Assembly: GCA_021234155.1 (NCBI GenBank)
Contig: JAJEKV010000112.1
Coordinates: forward strand, 1,205,032 to 1,269,031
DNA from: Isoetes taiwanensis
Taxonomy: Eukaryota > Streptophyta > Lycopodiopsida > Isoetales > Isoetaceae
DNA length: 64,000 bases
Direction of reading: 5' to 3'
Position numbers and translations under genes: made by a program. The notes under the pieces were generated by a model. It ran no database searches. It had not been told where the DNA came from and saw nothing but the letters and a program-made list of their open reading frames with translations. Shown piece by piece: positions 13,101-24,369 of this stretch; position 1 is the stretch's first letter, and each line of letters opens with the position of its first letter.

Positions 13101-14927
13101 TCCTTTACCTGTTATAGAAGGAAGCATGCTCCTGTCTGTCTATGACTGATATATTGTGAGTGTTTGTTTCTCAAGCTTTGTCTTTTAACCATCCTTGAAT
13201 CACAGAATTTTAGCTGCACTTGTAATGCAAAATCTACGTGTGCTATAAAACTTTCGTCTGCACATTTATACAGGGAACCACAAAGTTCAACTTAGCTGTG
13301 GACACGCTGCCACAATTCCAAGCATATAGATCTTCCTCAGGTGCAGAACTCCAAGGAACGATACATCTCGGAGCTGAGAGGTGATGTAGACATGCGATAT
13401 ATGAACCATATGGCGATATTGGCATCCTCTCACTTGGAAAAACTTTACTTCCAGCATTGAGGAACTTGCAACAGCCCATCGCGATGCCCTTAATGGCCAG
13501 TCGTCGAAAAGGCCTCTAATAGAAATGACCATACCATCTGTCCTAGACAAAACTATCTCACCTCCAGGTACCTTTCTGTGGGGGGGGTGTGTTTTGAATA
13601 AGGACAAGAGAATCAACATGGTCTGTGATCTGGTAGAATTTAATTGTTAGTACTAAACGATTGCAGCTTCAACCTCTTAGCTTTTTAGGCCTTATTAATA
13701 TTTATATACATAAACTAGTAACCAAATAGAGACTACTTTCGGGCTACATCCTTGATTTCAAACCGTTGTTACAGGACAGGCTCGAAATTATGAACAACAG
13801 ACCAGAGCTGTATTGCCTGTCTATGCAGCAGTGGAGTACGCAACTTGAAGACTTGTTTATGTTGTGACTAGGTAGTTTGTTACGTCTGTTTCGTGAAACC
13901 CATGTTGCAACAATCATCCTATTAGCATTATATATGTGAGGAGCTTTATGGCTTGTAGCATGGCCACATATGTCATAGGCATTAGCTGTTGTTTCTATCT
14001 TGTGTTCTCTTTTCCCATCTAAGTGAGTCTATAATATAAACACTAGTCATTTCAGAGTGCTAGTATAAATTCGAGTATTGATTTGATAGCACCATATCAT
14101 TACAGGGAAGCACGTGATCAACATGTTTGTGCAGTACACGCCCTACCATTTAACTGGTGGAAGCTGGGCAGACTCAGAAACTAGGGTTAGCTTTCTTCAT
14201 TAGTAGTGTAAGATGGGTACTATGATATATGGTATTTGGAAAAATGTTGCTGAGTAAGAAGTCAAAATTTTCAAATGTTTCCAGAGGTATTCTCTTAGGA
14301 CTAATACCATGATTTTCCCTTTTATTGCTCAGGAATGTTTTGCAAGAAAATGCCTTGATCTGGTTGATGAATATGCACCTGGATTTTCTTCTTCAATTAT
14401 TGATTATGAGATGTTGACCCCGCCAGATCTTGAGCGTGTGTTTGGACTTACAGGTAGCATATTGTAGAGAGAGTCAGTCAAGTTTTCCTTTTATTCTGTT
14501 TTGCATTTATCTCACATCTGAATTTTATTGTTTTCAGGTGGCAACATTTTTCATGGCAGTATGGGCTTGGATTCACTTTTCCTTCTCCGTCCTGTCAGTG
14601 GATGGTAATATGAAAGAACCTGATTTTGTTTCGTGGGATGTTTTATTATGCAGATTCTGATGTTTTGTTGATGCAAAATGGTTATGTTCTACGTACAAGC
14701 GTCCTGTCAATCTTCAGATATCTGTTTTTCTTTATTGGGTTATTTTGTGATGCACAGTGGTGCATGCTCTGACATATAACTGAAACAGGTCTGCTTACAA
14801 AACGCCTGTTAAAGGACTTTACATATGTGGCTCAGGTGCACATCCAGGTGGTGGAGTTATGGGTGCACCTGGGAGAAATGCAGCAATTGTTGCTCTTAAA
14901 GATAAGGGAATCAAGTTGAAGCATTGA
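7188..14927 (+). CDS. PYROXD2: PYROXD2-like FAD-dependent oxidoreductase (phytoene-desaturase fold), 17 exons, intact
   Basis: Predicted FAD/NAD(P)-binding oxidoreductase of the PYROXD2 family; the substrate is not established. Exons: 7188-7315, 7382-7582, 7657-7797, 8328-8504, 8896-8953, 9358-9408, 9669-9751, 11093-11180, 12401-12445, 12511-12585, 12661-12729, 13274-13380, 13455-13567, 14106-14185, 14333-14453, 14538-14604, 14789-14927. All introns are GT-AG; the exons total 1743 nt, i.e. 580 codons plus TGA, close to the human homologue's length. Residues about 46-60 form the dinucleotide-binding motif ([15 protein letters not shown]), followed by a conserved GGAAVTEE segment. Near the C-terminus is [19 protein letters not shown], the second FAD-contacting motif. 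The first 40 residues are Arg/His-rich and nearly acid-free, like a mitochondrial presequence; the animal homologue is mitochondrial. The first in-frame ATG (7188) is used; an upstream in-frame TTG is not a plausible plant start. No stop or frameshift is seen. The exon 8 donor (GAG/gtgctt) is the weakest junction. Confidence 0.95.
7842..7966. repeat. 63-bp tandem duplication in intron 3
   Basis: Two copies of a 63-bp unit (7842-7904 and 7905-7966) share ctggcttggtctgatcacaa and cagtcccctggtttga-type blocks with a few differences. It is intronic and has no evident effect on the reading frame. Confidence 0.85.
8053..8131. repeat. 40-bp perfect tandem duplication in intron 3
   Basis: The unit beginning gttaatttccttgattgcat occurs at 8053-8092 and again at 8093-8131 without difference over about 39 bp. 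This points to a recent slippage duplication within intron 3. Confidence 0.9.
11700..11890 (+). mobile_element. Possible copia-like LTR end and primer-binding site in intron 8
   Basis: At 11851 the sequence ttgtatcagagc follows a run ending in ttaaca. It differs by one base from the initiator-Met tRNA primer-binding site tggtatcagagc that follows the LTR in copia and many gypsy elements. Nothing recognisable as gag follows, so this would be a truncated remnant. A chance match is possible. Confidence 0.35.
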
Positions 14928-15742
14928 AATCAAGCTTGCAAATGTTCAATGAGAAGAGGCTCATGTTGGCTGTCAATCCATATCAAGAAATGATCTACTC
15001 CATCTCATGTGTATAACATTACACAGGGCCATGGATAATTGCCATAGCCATACAAATGATCTGTAATCACCGTAGGACACCCAGATACGAGGACAGCAAT
15101 GCAGGAATGGCGTTATATAATCAGATCATGTGGGCATTTTTGCTGCTGCAGCCAATTTTCATTGATGCCTTTTTTTTTTGCCTCCAAGGAGGCTATATAC
15201 TAGATTTTCTATATGTGATATAGTAACATGTGTTATAATCCACTCCATATAACAATATAGTGGATGATATTATCCACTAAAAAATCAACTTCTTGTTGTC
15301 GCAAACATATTTTCTCAATTCATTTATCTTGTACTATATACATGTGGTTTTGACACCACACTTTTTAGACTCTCTAACCCTAGTTCGACTTGATCTTTAA
15401 ACTCTAGTCACAAATTCTACAGTGAGAGATGCCACCCTAAATTCCTAGTGCCACCCTAATTTCCTAGTAGACATCTTTAACGTCTACTATAGGAACTCTT
15501 ATCTTCATTATTTCTGTATTCATACGGGCTTTGAACTAAAAGTTCTCTTATACACCTTTTCTTTTTGTTGTTATGCTTTGCCATTACATGGTCCTAGTTC
15601 GCATATACCAATGAGGAGCTACTCCTCGAGATACACACACAGTACCAAGTTCTCCTTGGTGAGACGTTCATTGGGCACCTACCTTGTTCATATTCCACAC
15701 TTTGGACTACTCAAAGTGTCCATTCAACTTCTCATCTTACAA
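14928..15742. other. 3' flank of the oxidoreductase gene, no gene seen
   Basis: It starts with the presumed 3' UTR of the oxidoreductase. No coding region is recognised. AT-rich runs with several possible plant polyadenylation contexts occur, but none is distinctive. Confidence 0.4.
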
Positions 15743-15874
15743 CAACTTTCAACCTCCCCTTGTATCACACTTGTTGTGTGGGTACATTACTACGTTCCCC
15801 GCTATTGTCAACTTTCAACCTCCCCTTGTATCACACTTGGTGTGTGGGTACATTACTACGTTCCCCGCTATTGT
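15743..15874. repeat. 66-bp tandem duplication
   Basis: Two adjacent copies of a 66-bp unit (15743-15808, 15809-15874) begin caactttcaacctccccttg and differ at about one position. The surrounding CT-rich sequence carries overlapping open frames (15578-15907, 15684-15986) with no recognisable domain; the repeat makes these frames look longer than they are. Confidence 0.95.
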
Positions 15875-17294
15875 CCAGTCTTCTATTCGGCGCCCCTTTG
15901 CTTCTAGAGGAGACATGATGCGTTCCATTCCCTTAACTTGTACCATGCATGATGGGCATGCATTTTCCCAACGCGTATCCACGTGACTACATTCTCATCT
16001 TACTCATGTATACCCTTGCATCTTTATTGCACACCTCAGGAACGTCAACCTCCTTACGAGACGCAACATATACGTAATTTTATACTCTGTAGTTTATGGA
16101 TCTGCGTCGTTATACGCCATTCATCCTCTAACTTATATAGCATAAACATTCTATACCTTGGCCACCATTGTCAAAACCTACACATTAGTATAGTACCTCT
16201 CTAACGTGTTCTATGGCAGATAATCATACACACGTCTCCCTCAACTACATGGTGCTATACCGCGTATCCTTCTACGTTGAATGGCAATATATATGTCACA
16301 TGATAAATCAATCCTCGTAATTATTAAGTATACCTTTTTGGGTCGCTTAATGTCCAGTGATTCAATGAGATAACAAACATCGTCATACCAATTCTCTCGG
16401 CTATCGATCTAAAATAAGGATACCTTACCACTCCTTATTCCTCAGCACTTCTACTTCAAGCAAGAGCCCGAGACCTGCACAACCATCATTATATAATAGG
16501 CTCAAGAAGGCCCAGTTAGACGGAGGGTCTTTCCGTGGTGATGTAGTCGCCAAGGGAGGGGAATTCTCCGTATTTGTACGATGGGAGCATCGTATAGATT
16601 CAAGGACCGTCACAAATTGTGTGGCAAAATTGAGCAAAAATGGAACGAGGGAAGTAAACTAAAGGAAAATATCTGGGAGCAAGAATTCTCTTGTATTTTG
16701 TTTCTCGCTATTTTCACTTGAAGCAAAAAACCCCCTTTTTCTTTTCTTTCTTAAGCTTCAAATTTTCAAAAGATACCCTCGACCCAAAATTCCCACTTAC
16801 ATAATATGTGATGGGCAATTTACCGAGGAAGCATGGCTAGCGTTCGGGATCACTAGCCATCTTATTCGTGGACTGGTTATGTGTGGCCTTGTCTACTGCC
16901 TCCTTTTGTTCGTGGAGTCATGTTCCTGTTTTGGTTTGTTTTATTCTTATTTCATATATACTATCACAAGGTATTGCCCTGTAGTTTTGTCGTGGGCTTT
17001 ATGTCTACGTTCTTATCATCCCATGGCTCTTGCTAGTCTCCATGGATGTTATCTATCTGTTGGATTCCAACTTTTTTGAGATATAACATTATGCTTAACC
17101 CATGGTTATTAGTCCCCAAGTGGAACAATGCAAACCACAGAGGAGCCGAGCAGAGAAATGTTTATGGGTTTAGTCCTTACCTTATCTTGCATTATCATCC
17201 TTTATCTTGAAGGTTCTCCACAAACAGGATCAATTTAAATTTTGCATCATCACGTTGATATGTACAAACGTACAGATGTATAGTTTCTCAACGA
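15875..17294. other. Unassigned intergenic DNA
   Basis: No domain, LTR or splice-supported gene is recognised. Short frames (plus 15983-16204, minus 16425-16637, plus 16879-17079) have no motif I can name. Confidence 0.35.
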
Positions 17295-17450
17295 CTCTAT
17301 TTGTGAAGATCTTTCCCCCGAAAATCCTTTGGATGGGCGGTTTTTAAATCTAGATAGTAGTGGGCTTGTTGTGCTCATTTTGTATTGGGGCCTATAGACC
17401 TTTTGGTCTCCGTAGACGATAAAAGTCAATTAAATTCGATTCTATTTTTA
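17295..17450 (+). mobile_element. Non-LTR-type 3' tail, copy b
   Basis: The order of phrases matches 6640-6775 and 43100-43260: a tttcccccgaaaa run, a gcggtttttaaat run, tagtagtgggct, a tttggtctccgtagacgataaaa block, then a TTCTA-like tail. It is diverged and has no coding part in view. Confidence 0.55.
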
Positions 17451-18559
17451 TTGGATTTATGGAAGAATTGGTCTTTATTGGACTTGAAAGTGATATTTCT
17501 TCTCTACTGTGATAAAGGTAGAAGGAACTCTACATAGTCAGGTTATGGACTTGAGCTTTGTGATTCATTCTCGAGGGATCATGTGTAAAGAATCTACCTC
17601 CGAAATAATTAATTGGGGGCAATTTATTGGCTCCCTAGTTTTAGCTGGGGACTTAAGGAGAATCAATGTAGTGAATGTAAAGACTCACTATTGGACAATT
17701 CCCAAGCTGCATAGCGAGCCTGTCTGGGTTGGCAGACGCTTGACAAGGTTAGACGTCCACTGCTTGCTCTTGAAGAAAAGTGTTTGGGGGATTGTCTATA
17801 CCAAACCCCCCCTTCCCATAAAAGGGAGGCTGTCTAATAAAAACTCCCCACATAATATGTGGCATCACTAAAATGTAAGGTGATTGGGGACAGGACCCAA
17901 TAAGCAATGTCAATGTAGTCTATGCATCATATATCCAATCGAACGCTGCCAATGTAGCGTAACATAAAAATTGCTTCTTCTAAAGCTAATCACCCACATA
18001 TGCAAAATGAAGGCATCATTAAATGATGGATTTTCCTCTGCCAAGTAAATGCCATGTCACTTGCCCGATTAGCTACAACTTGCTCATCGGTTAGATTAGG
18101 GGAGCCAATCTCAACACTAAGCTAATTGTGCAGCTTAGGGCCAAAATTTCCTCAGATCCCTTTCAACTCATTTGAGGGCGCTTCAAATTATTTTTGGTTC
18201 ACTGCTACTAATTCCTCTAACTCATACCATTTTTTGTTTTTAAAGAGGAGAAAATGTCAACAAAACCTTGAAAATTTGATTAATGGCCCATCCCTATTAT
18301 GGCATATGCTTTGGTTTTGTCTCCTTTGCCAGATAAGCAATTTGAAGGCGCTGCAAGGTACAACATTTTCATTGCAAGCCCTCATACTCCTCATGCAAAA
18401 AAGGCAAAATAGAGCTAGAACACAAAGAGATTTCGCAAAAAACAGATCAATTTTGAAATGGAGAATTCAAAATTGTTCGGAGCTATCGCTATCGCCCATC
18501 TTTATTTTGATATCTATCTTGTCTTGTTGGTATGATCTAGTTAGTTGACAAACACATAC
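17451..18559. other. Unassigned region with two open frames
   Basis: Plus-strand frames at 17509-17871 (120 codons) and 18126-18548 (140 codons) are open but carry no recognisable domain. Their composition does not resemble the oxidoreductase exons. They may be chance frames or remnants of the copia element that follows. Confidence 0.3.
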
Positions 18560-19370
18560 GTTCACGCTATATAGATAGTAGCGGTGCACTATGTGCCTGG
18601 TTCTTCTTCATCTGCCATCTCTCTCTCTTTCTATCTCCAAGAAGAAGAAAGAAGAGAGTCACTCTCTGCATTACCAGTACTCTTATTAAAAAACATGTTT
18701 GTGCCTGATGTTTTGTGCCACTAGTAATCCTCACCGTGATAGTCCCATGAATTTGAGAAGTAATAATCGTAATGGTCTTGTGTGAAGAGTCTTATATTTT
18801 TTTTTATTTAGTCTTGCTTAGATTTCATATTTCTAACATGGTATTAGAGCCGAGTTCTTCGGCATTTACTTTTTGTGGGCTCACCGGAATGAAGGCACTT
18901 TATATGTGGTTTTCTTATATGTAAGCTAAAGATGGAACTAGGTTTAACAAGTAATAAGTTTTTCTTGACCATGTGATTGGAAAGATTTCAGCACAATCTT
19001 TGATAGATACTGGAGTGTTGGTTACTATAGAGCAGAGTATGATTAATTTCAATGATGATTTGAGGTGCCTTGTTCTTTGATCCATTATGCACTTAAAGGA
19101 TCCATATTGATGGATGTTAGGTATTTCAAATCTTCCTTTAAGATTTGGATTTACCTTAATAAGGTTTATGAGCAGAAGACTACCCTCTCTGGTTGTGGCC
19201 CTCTTGATGATCATGATGGGAGGTCTGGTCGTGATCGTAGCCATGGTGGCCGAGATAGTCCTTCCCAATATCCAACTATTTGTGAGTATTGCAAAAAGAC
19301 TGGCCATGGTGAAGATGATTGTTTTTACAAGCAATTGTCGAAGATCATAACTTTCTAACTTTCTCCTCGG
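18560..19370 (+). mobile_element. Decayed Ty1-copia element: LTR end, primer-binding site, gag zinc knuckle
   Basis: An LTR-like segment ends in tctaaca at 18838 and is followed at once by tggtattagagc (18839-18850), one base from the initiator-Met tRNA primer-binding site. Downstream, a broken gag frame ends with a CX2CX4HX4C zinc knuckle (CEYCKKTGHGEDDC, about 19280-19322), as in copia gag. Stops and frameshifts interrupt gag. No protease, integrase or second LTR is found, so the copy is truncated; a LINE fragment follows. Confidence 0.75.
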
Positions 19371-19699
19371 AATGATACGTTTTGCTTATCAATATTTTTT
19401 TTGCATATGTTCTATTATTTTATTTGTTCTACATCTCGTTGGAGATTGTCTTACTAGAAATTGGCCAATATGCTATTCTAATGTCTCATTGAAGCTACTT
19501 GCAATCTCATTGCAGATTGCCTTATTAGAAGTTGAAGAGTTATTGTTCTAGACTTGGGTTATGAGACATGGCATATTGTTAGTGGTTTGTTGTCTCTTTA
19601 TTGATGATTTTTACATTATTGATACTAATGGTGCAATAGAGCTCTTGCAACTGATGGCTGGCTTTGCGTCCCATTGAATTTTTCTACTGGTGGATGTTC

Positions 19700-20557
19700 G
19701 AAAGACTCTTGGTTTCGTTAGAAGGTTGCAGTCACTACTATGTTACAAATTCAAAGTTAAGTGGCAGAATAGTTCCTAATAAAGAAGTGCAATAACCATT
19801 TTATGAGAGTGTGCTTCCATTCAAGGACAAGACTAATGCTGTAGGAAGGGTAATGTTGTGATGCGTAGTCTCTCTCAATTGAAATACATTTTTTTTAAGG
19901 GATACAAAATTGCTTGTTAAGGGCAAAACAACTTACATTCATTGGTGTTGGCGGATGGCTCTGTTATCCTTGATCCAGTGCATCTTAGGAAGTTTCTATA
20001 TCACCACTTTTCTTCATTCTTTGCGAGACATCCATTGCACTTTCAAGAGAACATGAAATCTGCTGTGTTGACTAAGGTATGTTACATTATCTTTGAAGAG
20101 CAGAGGTTCTTTCTTGAGTCCAATATTGCGAAGGAGGATTTAAAAGTAGTTGCGCTTCTCTTAAAGTTGGACAAATGCCTTGGTCTAGATGGATTCCTAT
20201 TGAGTGGTGAGACTGGTTGGAGGATGATATATATGATGCTTTCTGTGAATTTTAGAAGCTTAGGTGTCTTGATAAGATTTTGAACAGTGGTTGTATCTCC
20301 CTCATTCCAAAGAGCAAGAAATAGAGGACTATTTCTGACTAGCAACCTTATTAAATTGCTTTTTTCTTACAAATTCTTTGCTAATGCATTGGCAAAAAGA
20401 GTTCGAGATATTTTGGTTGAATCTATCTCTTCATCACAATCTGTTTTTCTCCCTCGTTAATGTATTCTAAACAATGCGACTGCTGCATATGAAGGAATAT
20501 ATTGGGCTCAGTTACAAGGTTATAGAGTGGTGTATCTTAAGCTTGATTTTGCTAAAG
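19700..20557 (+). pseudogene. LINE reverse-transcriptase fragment, left half
   Basis: L1-type plant LINE coding remnant. The frame at 19942-20283 ends in a KCLGLDGF-type motif matching the KAPGPDGF signature of LINE reverse transcriptases. Further frames read SGCISLIPKS, NALAKRVRDIL, SQSVFLPR and VVYLKLDFAK in the usual LINE order, with a few stops and shifts. The reading breaks off after the codons for LDFAK at 20557 and resumes with KAYDGVDWGFL at 38447, so the DNA transposon at 20558-38446 split this gene. Confidence 0.85.
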
Positions 20558-20580
20558 GGTGCAAAATCGGTACTGGGTAG
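20558..20580 (+). repeat. Left terminal inverted repeat
   Basis: About 20 of the first bases pair with the right end with 4-5 mismatches. Just inside lies aagtgctt, the same motif as in the right subterminal region and the internal spacers. Confidence 0.8.
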
Positions 20581-20880
20581 CAGAAATCACCGTCCGGACG
20601 CCGCTTACAAGTGCTTAAAATTGGTGTGTTTTAAACACGACGTGCGTGATTGAAGTATTGACATGTAGGGTGCGCGCCCGTCAAATGACAGGCTGAGAGA
20701 ATCATGAGCTTGTTTGGTGCCGGAAACATGAATGCCTGTAGCCCGCCATATTCATGGATGGCGGGCTAACCCATCTTGAATTCAAGTAAAATGGAGGGAC
20801 TATATGTTTCCAAGAATTGCCTGAACCGAAATTCAATAATTTGCCCTCACCAATTTTGCAATGCAAGAGAAATCCGGGAT

Positions 20881-23499
20881 AGATGAAACCCAATTCCTCT
20901 CCCGTTCACTTCTGAGAGACATTGATGCAGCAAGGAAGAGAGATCGAGGCGATTGTATGCAAAGAAGGTAGCAATGAAGAAGAATTCCCCTTCTAAAGAT
21001 TAGCCTTCAAAGAAGAATAAGAAATTGAGGCCGAAAGTGACCCGTGAGAATAAGAGAAATTTCAGGAGAAATTTATGAAGTATTCAACAAATTAGTACAA
21101 ATGTTGATGACAATGACAAAGGCCGTATCTTGGCAGTCTTCTTTGGAGGCAAAGGGATTTACCAATTGCTTCTATAAAGAAATCTAAGCGAGGTTACTAT
21201 GGCGAAAGCAAATGGTGAAGAATTTGAAGGAAACAATGCAAGAACATAAGTATGAGAGGAATCATGACATGCTTCGCGGTGCAAGGAAGTCCACCCGATA
21301 ATGGCGGCTGGGTACAAATGGTGTCAAGCCATTGAATCAAGCGTAGTGGCGGTTGCTTTCGGCATCCCGGAAAAACAATTTCAAATGCTTTCAAAGAAGG
21401 ATGCAAAGCTAACAAAGGGGAAGGACCTTGGTCAATGTTCGGGAGGAGAAAGCGGATGGATAGCATGTTAGATTACAATAGAGAAGCTGTTATCAAGTTA
21501 GGATGAGAAAATACAAGAGTTTCTCCATAGAAGAAAAGGCGGAGGAGGTATGTATCAGAGGAGGGAATAAAGATGGAACATCAATTCACCTTCTTGAAGT
21601 TGAGCCAAGTAAGTATTCATCCTATATTGTAGGGTTCATTATATGTAGCATTTATTTGGCATTCACACGATTTCCCTGCAGTTGCAATTCTATCTGAGAG
21701 GCATACATCTTTGTTGCATCTACCACTTGAAATTTGAACATGCGTGGATTGAACAACATGAGAAAATCGGGTGGAGTTCATGACAATTACAAGCGCCAGC
21801 TGTGAGATTTGTGGCCCCTCGCCCGATAATGTGCGACCAAGGAGCATACAATCAAGTGCATCGATTGATTTATGGAGACAAGTGGTGCGGCACAAAGGTG
21901 ATGATGAGGTGGTGGTTTGATCATAGCGCTTGATGTTGGCGTGTAAAAAATGTGGGTTGGATAGAATTAGAAAATGTCCACAGGAAATGGATGGTACGGG
22001 TTCAATTACTAGTTACTTGGAAGACATTTGAAAAGCTTTTGTGTGGACCGGGATAGAATTGGGGATCAAGAAAGGCTTTGGGGTACAAACTGTCTTGAGA
22101 TTAGTCTGAAGGAGAGAAGTCCCAAAGAGTTTCAAGAGGATGTGAAGAAGGTAATATCCGATTTTGTTTCCACACAATTACATAACACATTGGCAGCCAA
22201 TCGGTTTAAGCATTGTGTGTCATCATTTCGGAAGATACAATTGTATCATTATTGACTTTTCTTGAGAAAATTGACATCAAGATCGAGAATGAGCCTGGTC
22301 AATGCGGCATACAAGACCAAGTTTCTATACTTGTTCACATAACATATAGACATGACAAAAGTCTTTGATATTCTGTTCTGTGCTTGGGAATGAGAAGAAG
22401 ACCGGTCCAAAGAAGAAAAAAAAGAAACGAAGATTGGGCAGATCGGGGAATAGACTCACTTTTACATTTCTGATGATAAAGTGCATGACTCATTATTTGT
22501 GGAACGCCTACAAAAGCATGTTGCATGGCTTAAGGAATAGGAAATAGAGTATGAGAAGCATTGGGTTTGGAGTGATGGCTGCTCATCACAATTCAAGTCG
22601 GAAAACCTTTTTTTTTTTCTTAGCGGTACTTCACAATGAATGACAAGGAAATAGTGTGGAACTACTTTGCCACTTGCTCATGGTAAAGGTGAACATGATG
22701 GTGCAGTCTTTGTTATCAAAAAGGTCGCTAAGTAAGGGAACAACTCAAACCCAATGGTGTGTGGCGAGGCATGCTAAAGATATTGTAAAATTTACGTGTA
22801 CATATTTCAAGCGATCTACCGGTTGATGAAAGCAGATGAGATCAAAAGATATTTTTGGGAAATTTAACTTCTTTGTTGTGGCAAACATGGAAGAATATGA
22901 AATTGAAACACTTAAAGGCACAAAGAAGATTCTTTGTGTCGGACTGCCGATGGGAGTAGACCAAAGCAGAGGCTTGCTCATAGATGCACATCATGTTTCT
23001 GCTTGTTTTTTGCATGGATCATAATTGGGACTCCTGCATCAATCTGGTGTAGATTTGGAAAGTGGGAGGTAGCTGACTTAAAACCAGGAGTTGAGAAGAA
23101 AAAGGAGACTCTTGAACAAGCCAATGAATGGATCAGTAATTTGGTAGAGGTAGGTGACAATTTTGCGATTGAATCTTTGAGGTAGACAATTCGAGAGGGT
23201 GTGGACTTCTACATCCTCAAGTGCCTGAGAACCCAAATGCACACTTGAAGATTCATACAAAGATGGATGGGGGCAAAAATTTGGAGTGCATGAGGTTATC
23301 TTAAGTGGATTGTATTATCAATTCTTGGGTAATTTCAAGTACATGTTGCTCACTAAACAACCCGAAGCCTCCGGTTAATGACCATGTGGTAAGATATCCT
23401 AAAATTGATATGGACAAAAATAGAAGGCCTGAGACATGTACAAAATTTCACAGGGAGACCCATGAAAAAATTATGGCGGATCTCCCAATAACATTGTAA
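20881..23499 (+). pseudogene. Decayed transposase of the 17.9 kb element (full-length copy)
   Basis: Core signatures appear in several frames: a segment reading SDDKVHDSLFVE (about 22470), HWVWSDGCSSQFKS (about 22558-22600), then HGKGEHDG followed by VIKK (about 22675-22725). A Cys-rich SCFCLFC...W..C segment follows (about 22995-23045). The C-terminal part contains VGDNFA, then FYILKC, WGQKFGVHEVILSG and a final RETHEKIMADLPITL before the stop at 23499. I know the order 'SDG..QFK ... HGKG..DG ... K' from eukaryotic DNA-transposase proteins but cannot place the superfamily. Many frameshifts and stops make this copy inactive. The N-terminal part (20881-22400) is Lys-rich and poorly resolved. 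Confidence 0.7.
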
Positions 23500-23859
23500 T
23501 TCTTTGACATAACCAAATTGATGTTATTCTTTTCAAGTGATTTGTTGTTCCAAGCACCTAAGCACGTAGCACACATTTGTATATATATTAATAATAGTGA
23601 GGATGCACAAGGGTGGTGTGCATGGACACGTGCCGAAATGAAGATTGAATTGTTGTTTAAGAATGTACATTTGTGACATTGGAATAAGATTCAATTATTT
23701 ATTTTGGTACCATCACTATCCCAACATTCTTGGCAAAATTATATTGTCAAGGCATTTCCTCGATATGACATGTGTCAATTCGTATTTGGTCATCTGAAAT
23801 ATTTAAGCTTGGTTCACAATTAATTGTTGCAGCGTGTGAGGTTTTTCGTTAATCGGCGC

Positions 23860-24190
23860 CCTAAGCACATGATTTAAGCACTAGGCCGACCATCAAACAC
23901 TAAGCATTTAATTAGTTTCAGCGATTGCTTGTGAGTAACCTTTGGAACACTGAGCACTTATGCAATAAAAAATTAACTTTAAGCGGTTATATAACTTAAT
24001 ATTAAACAAGACTTTGCACCCCTTAAGCGCATGGACGGTAAGCACTTGATGACATTAACATACGCTGGCGTTAAGTAACTACATACAGTAAGCTGTCCTT
24101 TGCATGACAATAGCGATATACGCCATTAAGACTCATACAGGAGACTAGCACTTGAGGCAATTTTTTTTTTAAGCACTTGATAAGTTTTAA
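23860..24190. repeat. Cluster of TAAGCAC/TAAGCGC motifs, unit 1 spacer
   Basis: Roughly a dozen short motifs of the form TAAGC(A/G)C or AAGCACTT lie within about 330 bp between the convergent transposase and FCP1-like tails. The motif also occurs next to both terminal repeats. Repeated short motifs of this kind act as transposase-binding sites in several plant element families; that role here is an inference. Confidence 0.6.
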
Positions 24191-24369
24191 GCATCCCTTG
24201 CGGTCGGCATTGAAGTAGATATAAACAATATAGCAAAACTTATAGACAAGATGCATTGAACTACATAAACAATATAGCAAAAACATTCTTAAATTAAGAT
24301 AAAGAGGGTACATGAAAAGTGTAGGATTCCTTGGCCTAAATAAATGACAATCGGGCCAATAATCATAAA

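Noticed and set aside
15578-15986. Overlapping frames with a repeated peptide (STSPCITL...VHYYVPRYC)
   Set aside because: The peptide repeat is only the 66-bp DNA duplication read in frame; 66 is a multiple of three, so the frame stays open by chance.
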